A stretch of DNA of 25,835 bases from Treponema sp. (GCA_031268245.1 JAIRXN010000170.1:1-25835); one strand, 5' to 3'. Shown: positions 15,173 through 22,950, numbered from the stretch's first letter. A program made the numbers and translations. The notes: generated by a model from the letters alone, not told the origin.

Positions 15173-15181
15173 TGGTATACT
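15173..15181 (+). promoter_or_regulatory. Extended -10 promoter for the DUF2804 gene (leaderless)
   Basis: TG-N-TATACT (15173-15181) ends seven bases before ATG 15189, so transcription would begin at or one base before the start codon. No good -35 is seen, as is usual for extended -10 promoters. Confidence 0.5.
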
Positions 15182-15188
15182 GAACCAG

Positions 15189-16238
15189 ATGTACACACGG
15201 GAATTTCAGGAAAGCAGGCCGAGTCCGATTGATAAAGGCGTCCCTCTTTTTGGCGCCTGGACAGGCGCTTTTCAGGGGGTGGATCTCCTGGATATTCAGA
15301 AGCCTTACGGGTTTCCTTTTCCGCGCTGGGTACGGGATCTCAGGATAAAAGAATGGGAAACTTTTATTATCCAGGATGAGCGTTTTTTGATGGAGGCGCT
15401 CTTTTCCAATCTAAAAGTTTACCGGATGGCCCAGGTTCTTCTGTATGATAAAACTTCGGGGAAGAAGCTTCAGTTTATAAAGACCATCCCTTTTTCGGGC
15501 TGGCAGTTGCCGAAAGGGCTTGCCAATGCGGCAGTAGATTCCCATTCCTGGGGTTTTTTCTTCCGTATCCATGACTGGCTTGATGCGGATACAATTAAGC
15601 TGGATCTGAATATTGAGGCAAGCAGTAAGAGGCCTTCTTTTACCGCTCATGCGGAATTTGATGTAAGCGCCCAGAAGACCAGCGCCATGTCTGTATGTTT
15701 GCCCTTTTCCGGGCGGAGATGCATGTATGCTTTTAAGACACTGGCGGCAGTACGGGGGGATCTGGTTTTTGGCGGAGAGCATCATTTTTTGGATCCCGGA
15801 AAAACCAGCGGGATTTTTGCCGATTTTAAGGGTTTTTTTCCCTACCGGATGCAGGCAAACTGGTGTAACGGTTTCGGTCTGGACGAGAAAGGCCGCCGTT
15901 TTGGCTTCAGTCTGGCGGAAAACCAGACCAGGGAAGCCTACAAAAATAACGAGAATGTCTTGTGGCTTGATGACGGACTTAACCCGCTTCCGCCGGTAAA
16001 GATCACCATGCCTGAAGGCATTGGTTCCGACTGGATTATACAGGACATGGAGGGCATGGTGGATCTGGTGTTTAGCCCGAAAGAAGCGGTGCGCAACAGC
16101 CGGAATCTGTTGTTTATCAACTCTGAATACATAACCCCGTTGGGGTATTATAATGGGGTATTGGTAAGTTCCGGAGGGGAAGAGATTCAGGTTAAAAACC
16201 TCTGGAGTACGGGGGAGCAGCTCTATCTGCGTATATAG
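15189..16238 (+). CDS. DUF2804 family protein
   Basis: A protein of 349 residues with no signal peptide or membrane segment. Recognition rests on several DUF2804-like segments: KGVPLFGAWTGAF at about 14-26, a tryptophan-rich N-terminal half, GFFPYRMQANWCNGFGL at about 216-232, RRFGFSLAENQTREAY, and NENVLWLDDGLNPLP. The composition, rich in aromatic residues and beta-strand-like segments, suggests a beta-sandwich, possibly ligand or lipid binding. No function is established that I know of. The next gene starts two bases after its stop, so the pair is almost certainly cotranscribed. ATG 15189 has no Shine-Dalgarno. A start at the first base of the mRNA is predicted from the -10 position. Confidence 0.8.
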   Translation: MYTREFQESRPSPIDKGVPLFGAWTGAFQGVDLLDIQKPYGFPFPRWVRDLRIKEWETFIIQDERFLMEALFSNLKVYRMAQVLLYDKTSGKKLQFIKTIPFSGWQLPKGLANAAVDSHSWGFFFRIHDWLDADTIKLDLNIEASSKRPSFTAHAEFDVSAQKTSAMSVCLPFSGRRCMYAFKTLAAVRGDLVFGGEHHFLDPGKTSGIFADFKGFFPYRMQANWCNGFGLDEKGRRFGFSLAENQTREAYKNNENVLWLDDGLNPLPPVKITMPEGIGSDWIIQDMEGMVDLVFSPKEAVRNSRNLLFINSEYITPLGYYNGVLVSSGGEEIQVKNLWSTGEQLYLRI

Positions 16239-16240
16239 AA

Positions 16241-18388
16241 ATGGCAAAGGATAATAAAGCAATTTATGCGCCCGGAGAATTGGCCCAGGTGCGGGGAAAA
16301 TTGGGAGTGGATGAGTCGGAAGCCAAGCGCATGGCCCGGATCCTGGGCGGTGAAGTAGGCTACGAACGGGCCGCAGAACAGGCCAAACCCAGGCCGCACC
16401 GGGTCAGGCATGAAACAGTAGAAGTGGTCGTCGGAAACAAAGGCGGCAGATCCCGCGGCGATGACCGGAGCAGGTCGAGAAGAACGATCGAACTGCCGGC
16501 AGGCGAAACCGGGGCGCAGGCAAAACAGCCCCGCAGGCGTGAATCGCATTCCGATGACGATCCGGCTGTTCCGGTAAAGCCGAATTATTTTGACCGGCTC
16601 AAGATGGATCGTTTTGCGGGGCAGCCCGAATTTGAAATAAAGTCTGCAGGCCAGGTATTGAATTCCATGCTGACTGTTTTTGGGGAAGCCCCTGATTATG
16701 TAAGCCCGTTTTTTATAAACAAGCGTTTTCCTGAGTACTACAAGCGTATTGAACAACTGGTTACCTGTACCCGCACCCTTTTTCCCCGGAATAACATGAA
16801 GAGGAATGAAAAATTAAGGCGTACCAGTCCCTTTGTATATGCCGTTCTGGATACAATTCGTCAGTGGAACATTGAAAAGATTGCTTCCGATTTTTCCAAG
16901 ATCCAGTCCCACCCCCGAAACGCAAAGATGATTGAGTTTGCAGATATCCTCAGGGCAATCTACAGACCGCTTTTTGTTTTGGAACTCCTTGATATCGAAG
17001 CCCATCTAAAGGGGGCTTACAAACTTCTCTACAAGCTGCTCTATATTGAAAACCCCATGGATGCCAAAGAAAAGTATCAGGATCTTATCCGTAATTCTCT
17101 GGTTTCCTTTGGTAATATACGCCGGGAGATCCATTACCTTCTCTACCCGATGCTTTTGAAACTTCTCTCCAGCCGGTATATCTCTTATGAACGGTTTTTT
17201 GTGGAACGGAAAAACCGTTTTTTGGCCTTCATCGGCGCCCAGGAAACAGACCGGATTGATCCGGCCAGTATGGCTTTCTCCGAGATAGATGGGGGAGAAA
17301 AAGCCGAAGAGGCGGAGGAAGTGTCCGAAGCGGAGGGGAATGGAACCGCTCAAAATTCGGAGGAAGGCGAAAATGAAGAGGATGAAGATCCGGATGATCC
17401 CGAGGTAATCGAGAGAAATGCAAAGAAGAAGGCCCTGGAAGCGGAAAAAAAGGCTCTGAACCGGGGTCTCGCCACACTGGAAGCCCTCTTTCCCAAGGCA
17501 GGCTGGGATCGGCTTTCTTCGTTTCCGGATCTCTATCCCTACTTTACCGACATGTTCGGCCTGAAAAAAGGCTATGAGCTGATTGCCCCCACAGATCCTC
17601 TCCAGCAGGCAGCGATTCTCCTCAGGGTGCTGGAAGAACTCTTCTTTGCGCTCCGTTATGTTACCTTCGGAGTGATAGCGGGATCGGATGGGCAGCCGGT
17701 TACGGTTGAAGATTATCTTAATCCGATTATCAACAACTGGCGCAGTTATATTGACCAGAGTTTTGTAAAAGAGTATCTGCCGCGCTTAACGGAATACTGT
17801 AATATTCTGGAAAACACCGCCGATTCCCACAATTCCAACTATGTCAAACGGCTTATCAACGAACTGCACTGGGCCAAGCGGATCTATTTTCTGCCTTACT
17901 ATAAATTCGAATCAATCATGGCCAGCCCTTTCCAGAAAAATGCGATTAATCCCCTGTATCCGGAGATACGCATTTTAAGAAAATATCTAACCGCGGTAGC
18001 CGCAGGGATAGAACAGGGGAACAAACAGGGAGGAGCCGAGGCCATGGCTCCCTGCGACGGTATCGATAATCCCTGGGAGCCGTACAACTTTGAAGTTCCC
18101 AATCCTCTTTCCCGCCGTTTGGATGCCCTGCTGGCTCCCAGGAAACGGAACAATGCCGCTCTGATTTTCTTTACCCTGGCTGTGAGTACCGTTCTGGATC
18201 ACCTGGTGAATAATGATTCCAGTTGGGCCTATGAGAACCGTCCGGGGCCTCTCTTCCGCAGTCTCAACGGCGAAGGAATCATGCCCCTCTTCGGCGTGGA
18301 TACCAAGATCGATGCGGATGTAATCTTCAAGCAAGAAATGCGAAAGAAAACAAAACAGCCGGAGAACGGAATTCCGGAAGACAGCTAG
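16241..18388 (+). CDS. Large acidic/basic hypothetical protein, unrecognised
   Basis: A protein of 715 residues that I do not recognise. Residues about 1-110 are low-complexity and basic, with RSRGDDRSRSRR, followed by a Pro/Lys-rich stretch; this is probably disordered. Residues about 115-340 are predicted mostly helical (for example ERIEQLVTC-type, and DILRAIYRPLFVLELLDIEAHL). Residues about 345-395 are a glutamate-rich acidic segment. Residues about 400-690 are helical and aromatic-rich again (YPYFTDMFGLKKGYELI, LPYYKFESIMASPF). No signal peptide, transmembrane helix or catalytic motif is seen. It starts two bases after the DUF2804 stop with no Shine-Dalgarno, which implies translational coupling. 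The flanking charged tails around folded blocks suggest a scaffold or nucleic-acid-associated protein, but that is speculation. Codon use looks like its neighbours. Confidence 0.85.
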   Translation: MAKDNKAIYAPGELAQVRGKLGVDESEAKRMARILGGEVGYERAAEQAKPRPHRVRHETVEVVVGNKGGRSRGDDRSRSRRTIELPAGETGAQAKQPRRRESHSDDDPAVPVKPNYFDRLKMDRFAGQPEFEIKSAGQVLNSMLTVFGEAPDYVSPFFINKRFPEYYKRIEQLVTCTRTLFPRNNMKRNEKLRRTSPFVYAVLDTIRQWNIEKIASDFSKIQSHPRNAKMIEFADILRAIYRPLFVLELLDIEAHLKGAYKLLYKLLYIENPMDAKEKYQDLIRNSLVSFGNIRREIHYLLYPMLLKLLSSRYISYERFFVERKNRFLAFIGAQETDRIDPASMAFSEIDGGEKAEEAEEVSEAEGNGTAQNSEEGENEEDEDPDDPEVIERNAKKKALEAEKKALNRGLATLEALFPKAGWDRLSSFPDLYPYFTDMFGLKKGYELIAPTDPLQQAAILLRVLEELFFALRYVTFGVIAGSDGQPVTVEDYLNPIINNWRSYIDQSFVKEYLPRLTEYCNILENTADSHNSNYVKRLINELHWAKRIYFLPYYKFESIMASPFQKNAINPLYPEIRILRKYLTAVAAGIEQGNKQGGAEAMAPCDGIDNPWEPYNFEVPNPLSRRLDALLAPRKRNNAALIFFTLAVSTVLDHLVNNDSSWAYENRPGPLFRSLNGEGIMPLFGVDTKIDADVIFKQEMRKKTKQPENGIPEDS

Positions 18389-18394
18389 CAGAAG

Positions 18395-18412
18395 GCAACA
18401 AACTGCCGGTAT
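18395..18412. repeat. 18-bp repeat, copy 1
   Basis: GCAACAAACTGCCGGTAT lies in the 33-bp gap between two convergent genes. It is identical to 21048-21065, which covers the start codon of the RNA methyltransferase gene. GGCA/TGCC within it could form a small stem. Confidence 0.75.
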
Positions 18413-18421
18413 TTGCTCAGG

Positions 18422-20338
18422 TCAGCTTAACTCACGAAGACGTTTCAAGGCATCAGGTTTTCTGTGGAAGATCAGGTCTTCAATGGTTTCCCTCAGGCCC
18501 GTTTCGATTTCATCGTAGGGACAGAGGCTTTTGGGATCGACGATTGCCATACTGAGTCCCGCCTCTCCCGCATGTTTGAGAAACACACCATGTATGGCGT
18601 TTCTGACAGTATCGTTACCAGGGAAGCCGGACGAGAGCTTTGAAACGTTCCCCAAAATTTGCACTTTCGGACAGTTTTTCCGTATCCATTCAGAGCAGCG
18701 GATAAAATTCAACGCAGAGGAGGCCTCTTCTTCTCTTTCCGAAGAAAGAGGGAATACCAGGGGGTCAATAATAATGTCTTCCGGGGGGGAAGCCGAAAAA
18801 GCAAGAAGTTTGTAACTCTGTTCCGCAACAGCGATCTTGCGTTCAAGCGAAACCGCCTCTCCCTGTTCATCGATCAGCGTTACTGCTACTGCCGCCCCAT
18901 AGCGCCCCGCAAGACGGGCCTTGCGCAGAAATTCTGCCTTGCCGTCTTTAAGATTGAGGGATGCAGCTACAGGTTTACCCTGAAGACATTTGAGGGCTTT
19001 TTCGATAACATCAAAATCCGTACCGCCGATCATGAAGGGGACGGCGGCGACAGCCTGGAAACACTGAGCCAGATTGATGAAAGATCTTATTGCCTCTCCC
19101 GCACCGTCAAAGCCCGTACTATCCATGCACACATTGATGATCGAGGCGCCGTTTTCAATCATGTCCTGCGCCGTTTCTATCGCATCATCGTAGTTTCCTT
19201 CCCTGATGAAGCCAAAAAACTCATTATGCCCGGCATCGTTAGTCTGTCCGCCGATAATGACAGGGCCCTGTGTTTTTCCCGGTTTTAGCAATTTCAGGCC
19301 GGAAAGCAATATCTCCTGCGGGGCAGACGGTATGAGCCGGGGCTTGTACTGCGCCGCCTTTTCCGCGATACGGGCAATATGCGCGGGAGTAGTACCGCAG
19401 CAACCCCCGATGATATTCACCAAGCCTTCCTTGAAATAGTCTTCAATCTTTGAAGCCATGGATTCCGGGTCTTCGTCATAGTTGCCTTCCTGGTTGGGCA
19501 GGCCCGCATTCGGGTAGGCGCACGAGAGACAGGGTACAAGGTCCGACAGGATCTTCAATGGCTCCTTTAGTTTTTCTGCGCCAAAGGAGCAGTTGAGGCC
19601 GATGGAGAGGGGCCTGACATGCAGCACCGATGCGGCAAAAGCGTCTATCTTTTGTCCCGAAAGGATGCGGCAATTTTCATCATACACGGTAGCGGAAATC
19701 ATTACCGGAATATCTTCATTCCGCTCTTCACAGAGGCGGCTGATGGCAAAGAGGGCGGCTTTGGCATTGAGGGTGTCAAAGATGGTTTCCAGAAGAAGAA
19801 TATCGGCGCCGCCGTCCAGAAGGCCGCGGGCATTGTCATAGCAGGCTTCGGCAAGTTCATCCCAATAGATATTCCGTTTGGACAGATCTTCCATATCGTT
19901 GGAAATACTGGCGCTTTTCGCCGTAGGACCTATACTGCCTGCAACAAAACGGGGTTTCCGGGGTGTAGAAAATGCATCCGCCGCTTTTCTTGCCAGCGCA
20001 GCCGCCGCCCGGCTTATTTCCCAGGTCATGTCTGCAAGACCATAGTCTGCCAGGGATACGGCGGTGGAATTAAAGCTGCAGGTTTCGATGATGTCCGCGC
20101 CCGCCTGCAGATAGTCCCTGTGAATTCTGCTGATAAGTTCCGGTTTGGAGAGACAGAGAATATCATTGCAGCCCTTGAGGGCAATGGGATGCCCGGCAAA
20201 ACGCCCGTTTCCGGAACCGTTCATGCCGCGGAAATCTTCCTCGCTTAGATGTTCCGCCTGAATGAGGGAACCCATTGCCCCGTCGAGGATCAGTATTCGT
20301 TCTTTGGCTATTGCATTGATTTTTTCCCGAATATTCAT
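18422..20338 (-). CDS. Two-module methionine-synthase-like protein (Hcy-methyltransferase plus eroded pterin domain)
   Basis: A protein of 638 residues that matches only the first half of cobalamin-dependent methionine synthase. Residues about 1-330 are the homocysteine S-methyltransferase barrel, with ILDGAMGSLIQ and zinc ligands Cys250 (GLNCSFGA), Cys313 and Cys314 (GGCCGTTPAHI). Residues about 355-630 align with the pterin-binding barrel: KALKCLQGKP, GRYGAAVAV, PPEDIIIDPLVF, HGVFLKHA. Key pterin-site motifs are altered. MetH GERTN is GGQTN (363-367), DINMD is NVCMD (402-406), and DSS is GGT (438-440). The cobalamin-binding and reactivation domains are absent. The Hcy domain should bind homocysteine and zinc. 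The methyl donor is uncertain and could be a separate corrinoid protein or another methyl compound. ATG 20338 has no Shine-Dalgarno. Confidence 0.88.
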   Translation of the reverse strand: MNIREKINAIAKERILILDGAMGSLIQAEHLSEEDFRGMNGSGNGRFAGHPIALKGCNDILCLSKPELISRIHRDYLQAGADIIETCSFNSTAVSLADYGLADMTWEISRAAAALARKAADAFSTPRKPRFVAGSIGPTAKSASISNDMEDLSKRNIYWDELAEACYDNARGLLDGGADILLLETIFDTLNAKAALFAISRLCEERNEDIPVMISATVYDENCRILSGQKIDAFAASVLHVRPLSIGLNCSFGAEKLKEPLKILSDLVPCLSCAYPNAGLPNQEGNYDEDPESMASKIEDYFKEGLVNIIGGCCGTTPAHIARIAEKAAQYKPRLIPSAPQEILLSGLKLLKPGKTQGPVIIGGQTNDAGHNEFFGFIREGNYDDAIETAQDMIENGASIINVCMDSTGFDGAGEAIRSFINLAQCFQAVAAVPFMIGGTDFDVIEKALKCLQGKPVAASLNLKDGKAEFLRKARLAGRYGAAVAVTLIDEQGEAVSLERKIAVAEQSYKLLAFSASPPEDIIIDPLVFPLSSEREEEASSALNFIRCSEWIRKNCPKVQILGNVSKLSSGFPGNDTVRNAIHGVFLKHAGEAGLSMAIVDPKSLCPYDEIETGLRETIEDLIFHRKPDALKRLRELS

Positions 20339-20344
20339 ACGGAA

Positions 20345-20373
20345 ATACTAGCAAAAGACGGTATTCTTGTGAA
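20345..20373 (-). promoter_or_regulatory. Leaderless promoter of the MetH-like gene
   Basis: On the minus strand TTCACA (20373-20368), 17 bases, TAGTAT (20350-20345). Each is five of six to consensus. The -10 ends six bases before ATG 20338, so the predicted first transcribed base is the A of the start codon. Confidence 0.65.
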
Positions 20374-20386
20374 TACTCAAAAACCC

Positions 20387-20405
20387 GGCTGGTTTTGGAA
20401 CAGCC
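20387..20405. repeat. Short hairpin carrying the GTTTTGGAACAGCC repeat
   Basis: GGCTG (20387-20391) and CAGCC (20401-20405) flank the loop GTTTTGGAA. It lies between two divergent genes, so it cannot be a terminator for either. Confidence 0.55.
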
Positions 20406-20480
20406 GTCTTTCATAGCTATTTCTTTTTTTCACCAAATTTATTACGAATGAAACATAAAAATTTTATTTTAACAAATACC

Positions 20481-20509
20481 TTGCGCCCTTGTTTGCTCCG
20501 TGATATATT
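20481..20509 (+). promoter_or_regulatory. Leaderless promoter of the hemerythrin gene
   Basis: TTGCGC (20481-20486), a 17-base spacer, TATATT (20504-20509), ending five bases before ATG 20515. The predicted transcript begins within one base of the start codon. Confidence 0.6.
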
Positions 20510-20514
20510 AGATT

Positions 20515-20931
20515 ATGTCTCAGTCGGAGTTTATTGTCTGGCAGCGAAATTATTCGGTCGACAACAAGGAAATTGACTCTCAGCATAAAGAGTTGATGAA
20601 TTTCGTGAATGATGTCATTGGGCACAGTACAGGGGATAGAAAGGCAGAGTTTGATTACTTTTCTCTGGCCATAAAGCCGGGGATTAATTTTTTGCAAAAG
20701 CACTTTGATACCGAACAGGCCGTTATGTTGGCGCAGAATTACGAAGGGTATCAAGGTCATAAAACCGAGCATGACAAGATGATCGAAAACCTTACCAGGA
20801 TCAGTGACGATATTCTGGCAGGCAGGCAGGTCCTGAATCTGCTGGAAATAGCCCTGTTTATCCGGGACTGGTTTTTGAACCATATCCAGGAATTTGATCA
20901 AAAGGCAAAGGATTGTTTTAAGTACAGCTAG
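20515..20931 (+). CDS. Bacteriohemerythrin
   Basis: A single-domain protein of 138 residues with the full set of di-iron ligands: His24 (IDSQHKEL), His63 and Glu67 (KHFDTEQ), His82 and His86 (GHKTEH), and His123 and Asp128 (NHIQEFD). Ligand spacing and total length match bacterial hemerythrins, which bind O2 reversibly and serve in oxygen storage, sensing or detoxification. No transmembrane or chemoreceptor domain is attached, so it is a soluble cytoplasmic protein. The canonical HFxxEE is HFDTEQ here; the ligating first glutamate is kept. ATG 20515 has no Shine-Dalgarno, and a well-spaced promoter ends five bases before it. In an anaerobic or microaerobic spirochaete an oxygen-handling role is plausible, but it is not shown by the neighbours. 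Confidence 0.95.
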   Translation: MSQSEFIVWQRNYSVDNKEIDSQHKELMNFVNDVIGHSTGDRKAEFDYFSLAIKPGINFLQKHFDTEQAVMLAQNYEGYQGHKTEHDKMIENLTRISDDILAGRQVLNLLEIALFIRDWFLNHIQEFDQKAKDCFKYS

Positions 20932-20933
20932 GA

Positions 20934-20963
20934 AGCGCCGATTAGCCACATTTAATCAGCGCT
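20934..20963 (+). repeat. Hairpin after the hemerythrin gene (repeat family with 21870-21907)
   Basis: AGCGCCGATTA (20934-20944) pairs with TAATCAGCGCT (20953-20963) with one C/A mismatch and an eight-base loop. It starts three bases after the stop. No T-run follows. CATTTAATCAGCGCTGC (20949-20965) recurs inverted at 21872-21888 with one change. Confidence 0.6.
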
Positions 20964-21047
20964 GCTAGCCGTCTGTTGTACCTGTGGTTTTTTGCGTTAC
21001 TTTGTGCCGTAAAGAACTGCGATTTTTGGAGGTTTTACGCGCAAAGC

Positions 21048-21065
21048 GCAACAAACTGCCGGTAT
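21048..21065. repeat. 18-bp repeat, copy 2, overlapping a start codon
   Basis: Identical to 18395-18412. The last two bases are the AT of the RNA methyltransferase ATG. A small GCGC-AAA-GCGC hairpin (21039-21049) sits just upstream. Confidence 0.75.
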
Positions 21066-21870
21066 GCGGAAGCTGGTAATCGGTTCGGAAAATGCGGAAT
21101 TTCAAATCATACAATCTCTCAAATTGAACCGTTCAAAACGGAATAAGAAACGTGAAATTTTTGTTGAAGGCACCGAATGCATCAAGCAGGCCCTAAAGGC
21201 GGATCTCGAAATTACACGTATCCTCATGGCGGATATAAACAGAGTATCGGATTGGGCTGCCGGTGTAATACGGACACATGAACAGGCAAAAATAATAGAG
21301 ATGCCTCCGCAGTTATATGCGCTTCTCTCCGATCGGACAAATCCTTCGGAATTGTTGATAACGGCAAGGGTAAAAACAGAAAAACTGAACGGGCTTAATT
21401 TACCCGAATGTCCATTTATAGTAGTCTTTGACAGACCGGGTGATTTCGGCAATTTGGGGTCGATAGTGCGTTCTGCAAATGCGTTCAACGTTGATGCGAT
21501 TTTTATTACAGGCCATGGGATTGATGTCTATGAACCCAAGGTAATCCGGGCAAGCCTGGGAAGCGTTTTTCACACCAGGATAGTTTATATTGAATCCACG
21601 CAGGCGCTGGATGAGTTTATAAAAAAAGAAAAAGAAAGGACTAACATGCTGGTTATTGGAACAGATTCCGGGGGATGCGTCTCCATAAAACATGAAAGAT
21701 TGAAAAAACCGGTAATGATAATTGTGGGAAATGAAGCGAAGGGGATGAGTGTTCACCTGAAAGATATATGTGATGAAGTTGTACAGATTCCCATTTCCGG
21801 CAGTGTTAATTCGCTGAATGCGGCATGCGCTGCGTCAATAGTAATGTGGGAAATATATAGAAACAGTTAG
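21064..21870 (+). CDS. SpoU/TrmH-family RNA 2'-O-methyltransferase
   Basis: A protein of 268 residues. The N-terminal substrate-binding part ends near residue 110 (REIFVEGTECIKQAL, then LLSDRTNPSELLITARV). The C-terminal SPOUT knot carries the three family motifs. Motif 1 is VFDRPGDFGNLGSIVRSANAF near 121-141, motif 2 is IIVGNEAKGMS near 220-230, and motif 3 is QIPISGSVNSLNAACAASI near 240-258. It probably methylates a ribose in rRNA or tRNA; the exact target cannot be read from sequence. ATG 21064 has no close Shine-Dalgarno: GGAGG at 21029-21033 is about 30 bases away, with a GCGC hairpin between. The start overlaps an intergenic repeat, so the upstream sequence may have been acquired. A hairpin follows the stop directly. 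Confidence 0.92.
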   Translation: MRKLVIGSENAEFQIIQSLKLNRSKRNKKREIFVEGTECIKQALKADLEITRILMADINRVSDWAAGVIRTHEQAKIIEMPPQLYALLSDRTNPSELLITARVKTEKLNGLNLPECPFIVVFDRPGDFGNLGSIVRSANAFNVDAIFITGHGIDVYEPKVIRASLGSVFHTRIVYIESTQALDEFIKKEKERTNMLVIGTDSGGCVSIKHERLKKPVMIIVGNEAKGMSVHLKDICDEVVQIPISGSVNSLNAACAASIVMWEIYRNS

Positions 21871-21907
21871 GGCAGCACTGATTAAATGACGCTACTCAGC
21901 GTTGCCC
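21870..21907. repeat. Hairpin at the RNA methyltransferase stop
   Basis: GGGCAGCACTGA (21870-21881) pairs with TCAGCGTTGCCC (21896-21907) at ten of twelve positions over a 14-base loop. It begins on the last base of the stop codon and lies between convergent genes, so it may act as a bidirectional terminator. It carries the inverted copy of the 20949-20965 repeat. Confidence 0.6.
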
Positions 21908-21963
21908 TGCCGCCCGGCTTTTCGTACTCTTCAAGATTCTGTGCCGGTAATTTTGAACACGCC

Positions 21964-22446
21964 TCACAATTCCTTTACAAAGAAGCTTAAAGCCTGAATA
22001 CCCAGCATAACAACCGCGGTAACGATAATTCCGGCGGTAGAGACTCCGATGATTACCGCCAGCATGGTACGCCTCTTGCTGATACCAAGCACCCAGGCGC
22101 CCAGGGTTCCCGTCCATGCGCCGGTAAACGGCAGGGGAATGGCGACAAAGACCGCAATGCCGGCCCAGCCCCATTTTTCAACTCCCTTTGAAAGTTTATT
22201 CCGGGCGCGGTTAATAAAGCGGTCAAACAGGTTTTCGTACCATTTCATTTTAAGAAAAAGTTTATGAAGGGTTGAAAGGAAGATCCAACAGACCGGCGCT
22301 ACCAGGGCATTGAGGATGACGCAATATATATAGGCCAGATACCAGGGTATACCGTTGGCAACGGCAAATGGAATTCCGCCCCTCAGTTCCGAGATAGGCA
22401 AAAATGAAAGAAACGCAGTCCAAGCAAGAACGGTAATGGCGCTCAT
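21964..22446 (-). CDS. COG2426 / putative small multidrug export family membrane protein
   Basis: A protein of 160 residues with about four hydrophobic segments (near 7-25, 32-58, 96-118 and 128-152). It contains ISELRGGIPFAVANGIPWYLAYIYCV and WGWAGIAVFVAIPLPFTGAWTGTLGAW in two parts of the chain, the PLPGTGAW-like region being the hallmark of the COG2426/Sm_multidrug_ex group. The family name is historical, and drug export has not been demonstrated in general. The start ATG overlaps the GNAT stop by four bases (ATGA). AAGGGG lies about nine bases upstream inside the GNAT gene, so translation is coupled with a Shine-Dalgarno. Pairing with an acetyltransferase could suggest joint resistance or metabolite handling, but this is weak inference. 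Confidence 0.85.
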   Translation of the reverse strand: MSAITVLAWTAFLSFLPISELRGGIPFAVANGIPWYLAYIYCVILNALVAPVCWIFLSTLHKLFLKMKWYENLFDRFINRARNKLSKGVEKWGWAGIAVFVAIPLPFTGAWTGTLGAWVLGISKRRTMLAVIIGVSTAGIIVTAVVMLGIQALSFFVKEL

Positions 22447-22943
22447 ATAGATTTCCCCTTTTCAATTATCAATTCCCAGAATCCTACACCAAGCCATGTA
22501 TTCAGTTTGAATCCTATCTCTTTGAATTCGGCAATTTTTGTAAAACCAAATTTTTCGTGGAGCGCAATACTCCTGTCGTTAGGTATGGTTATTCCCGCGA
22601 CCACCGCATGGACGGAAGTTTTCTTTACCTCATCAAGAAGCCGTTCCAGAAGAGCGGTACCGATTCCCCTGCCCAAAAAATCTTTATGCACATAGATGGA
22701 ATCTTCTGCGGAAAAACGGTAACCTGCCCTTTCCTTCCATCTCTGTACATAGGCGTAACCGGCAAGCCTGGTATCTTCTTCAAAGACAAGCCATGGATAA
22801 GCGGAGACGGCATTCAGAATACGGTTTTCCATTTCGGTAACGCTTATCTTTTCTTCTTCAAATGTGACAGCCGTATTTTCAACATAGTAATTGTAGATGG
22901 CACAGATGGCTTCGGCATCCGCGGGGTTGACCGGACGAATCAT
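22443..22943 (-). CDS. GNAT N-acetyltransferase (phosphinothricin acetyltransferase-like)
   Basis: A protein of 166 residues with the GNAT fold. It opens MIRPVNPADAEAICAIYNYYVENTAVTFEEE, as in the Pat/YncA group. The acetyl-CoA pyrophosphate loop is GRGIGTALLERLL near 94-106. Motif B is NDRSIALHEKFGF near 125-137, followed by FKLNTWLGVGFWEL. These enzymes acetylate amino groups of phosphinothricin, methionine sulfoximine or similar amino acids; the native substrate is not certain. ATG 22943 has no Shine-Dalgarno and a TATACT ends seven bases before it. The COG2426 gene overlaps the stop. The gene diverges from the NimA-like gene. Confidence 0.9.
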   Translation of the reverse strand: MIRPVNPADAEAICAIYNYYVENTAVTFEEEKISVTEMENRILNAVSAYPWLVFEEDTRLAGYAYVQRWKERAGYRFSAEDSIYVHKDFLGRGIGTALLERLLDEVKKTSVHAVVAGITIPNDRSIALHEKFGFTKIAEFKEIGFKLNTWLGVGFWELIIEKGKSI

Positions 22944-22950
22944 TACTACG

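Noticed and set aside
20387..20420. Intrinsic terminator candidate (GGCTG hairpin followed by a T-rich stretch)
   Set aside because: No plus-strand gene ends upstream; both neighbours diverge from this gap, so it is listed as a repeat instead.
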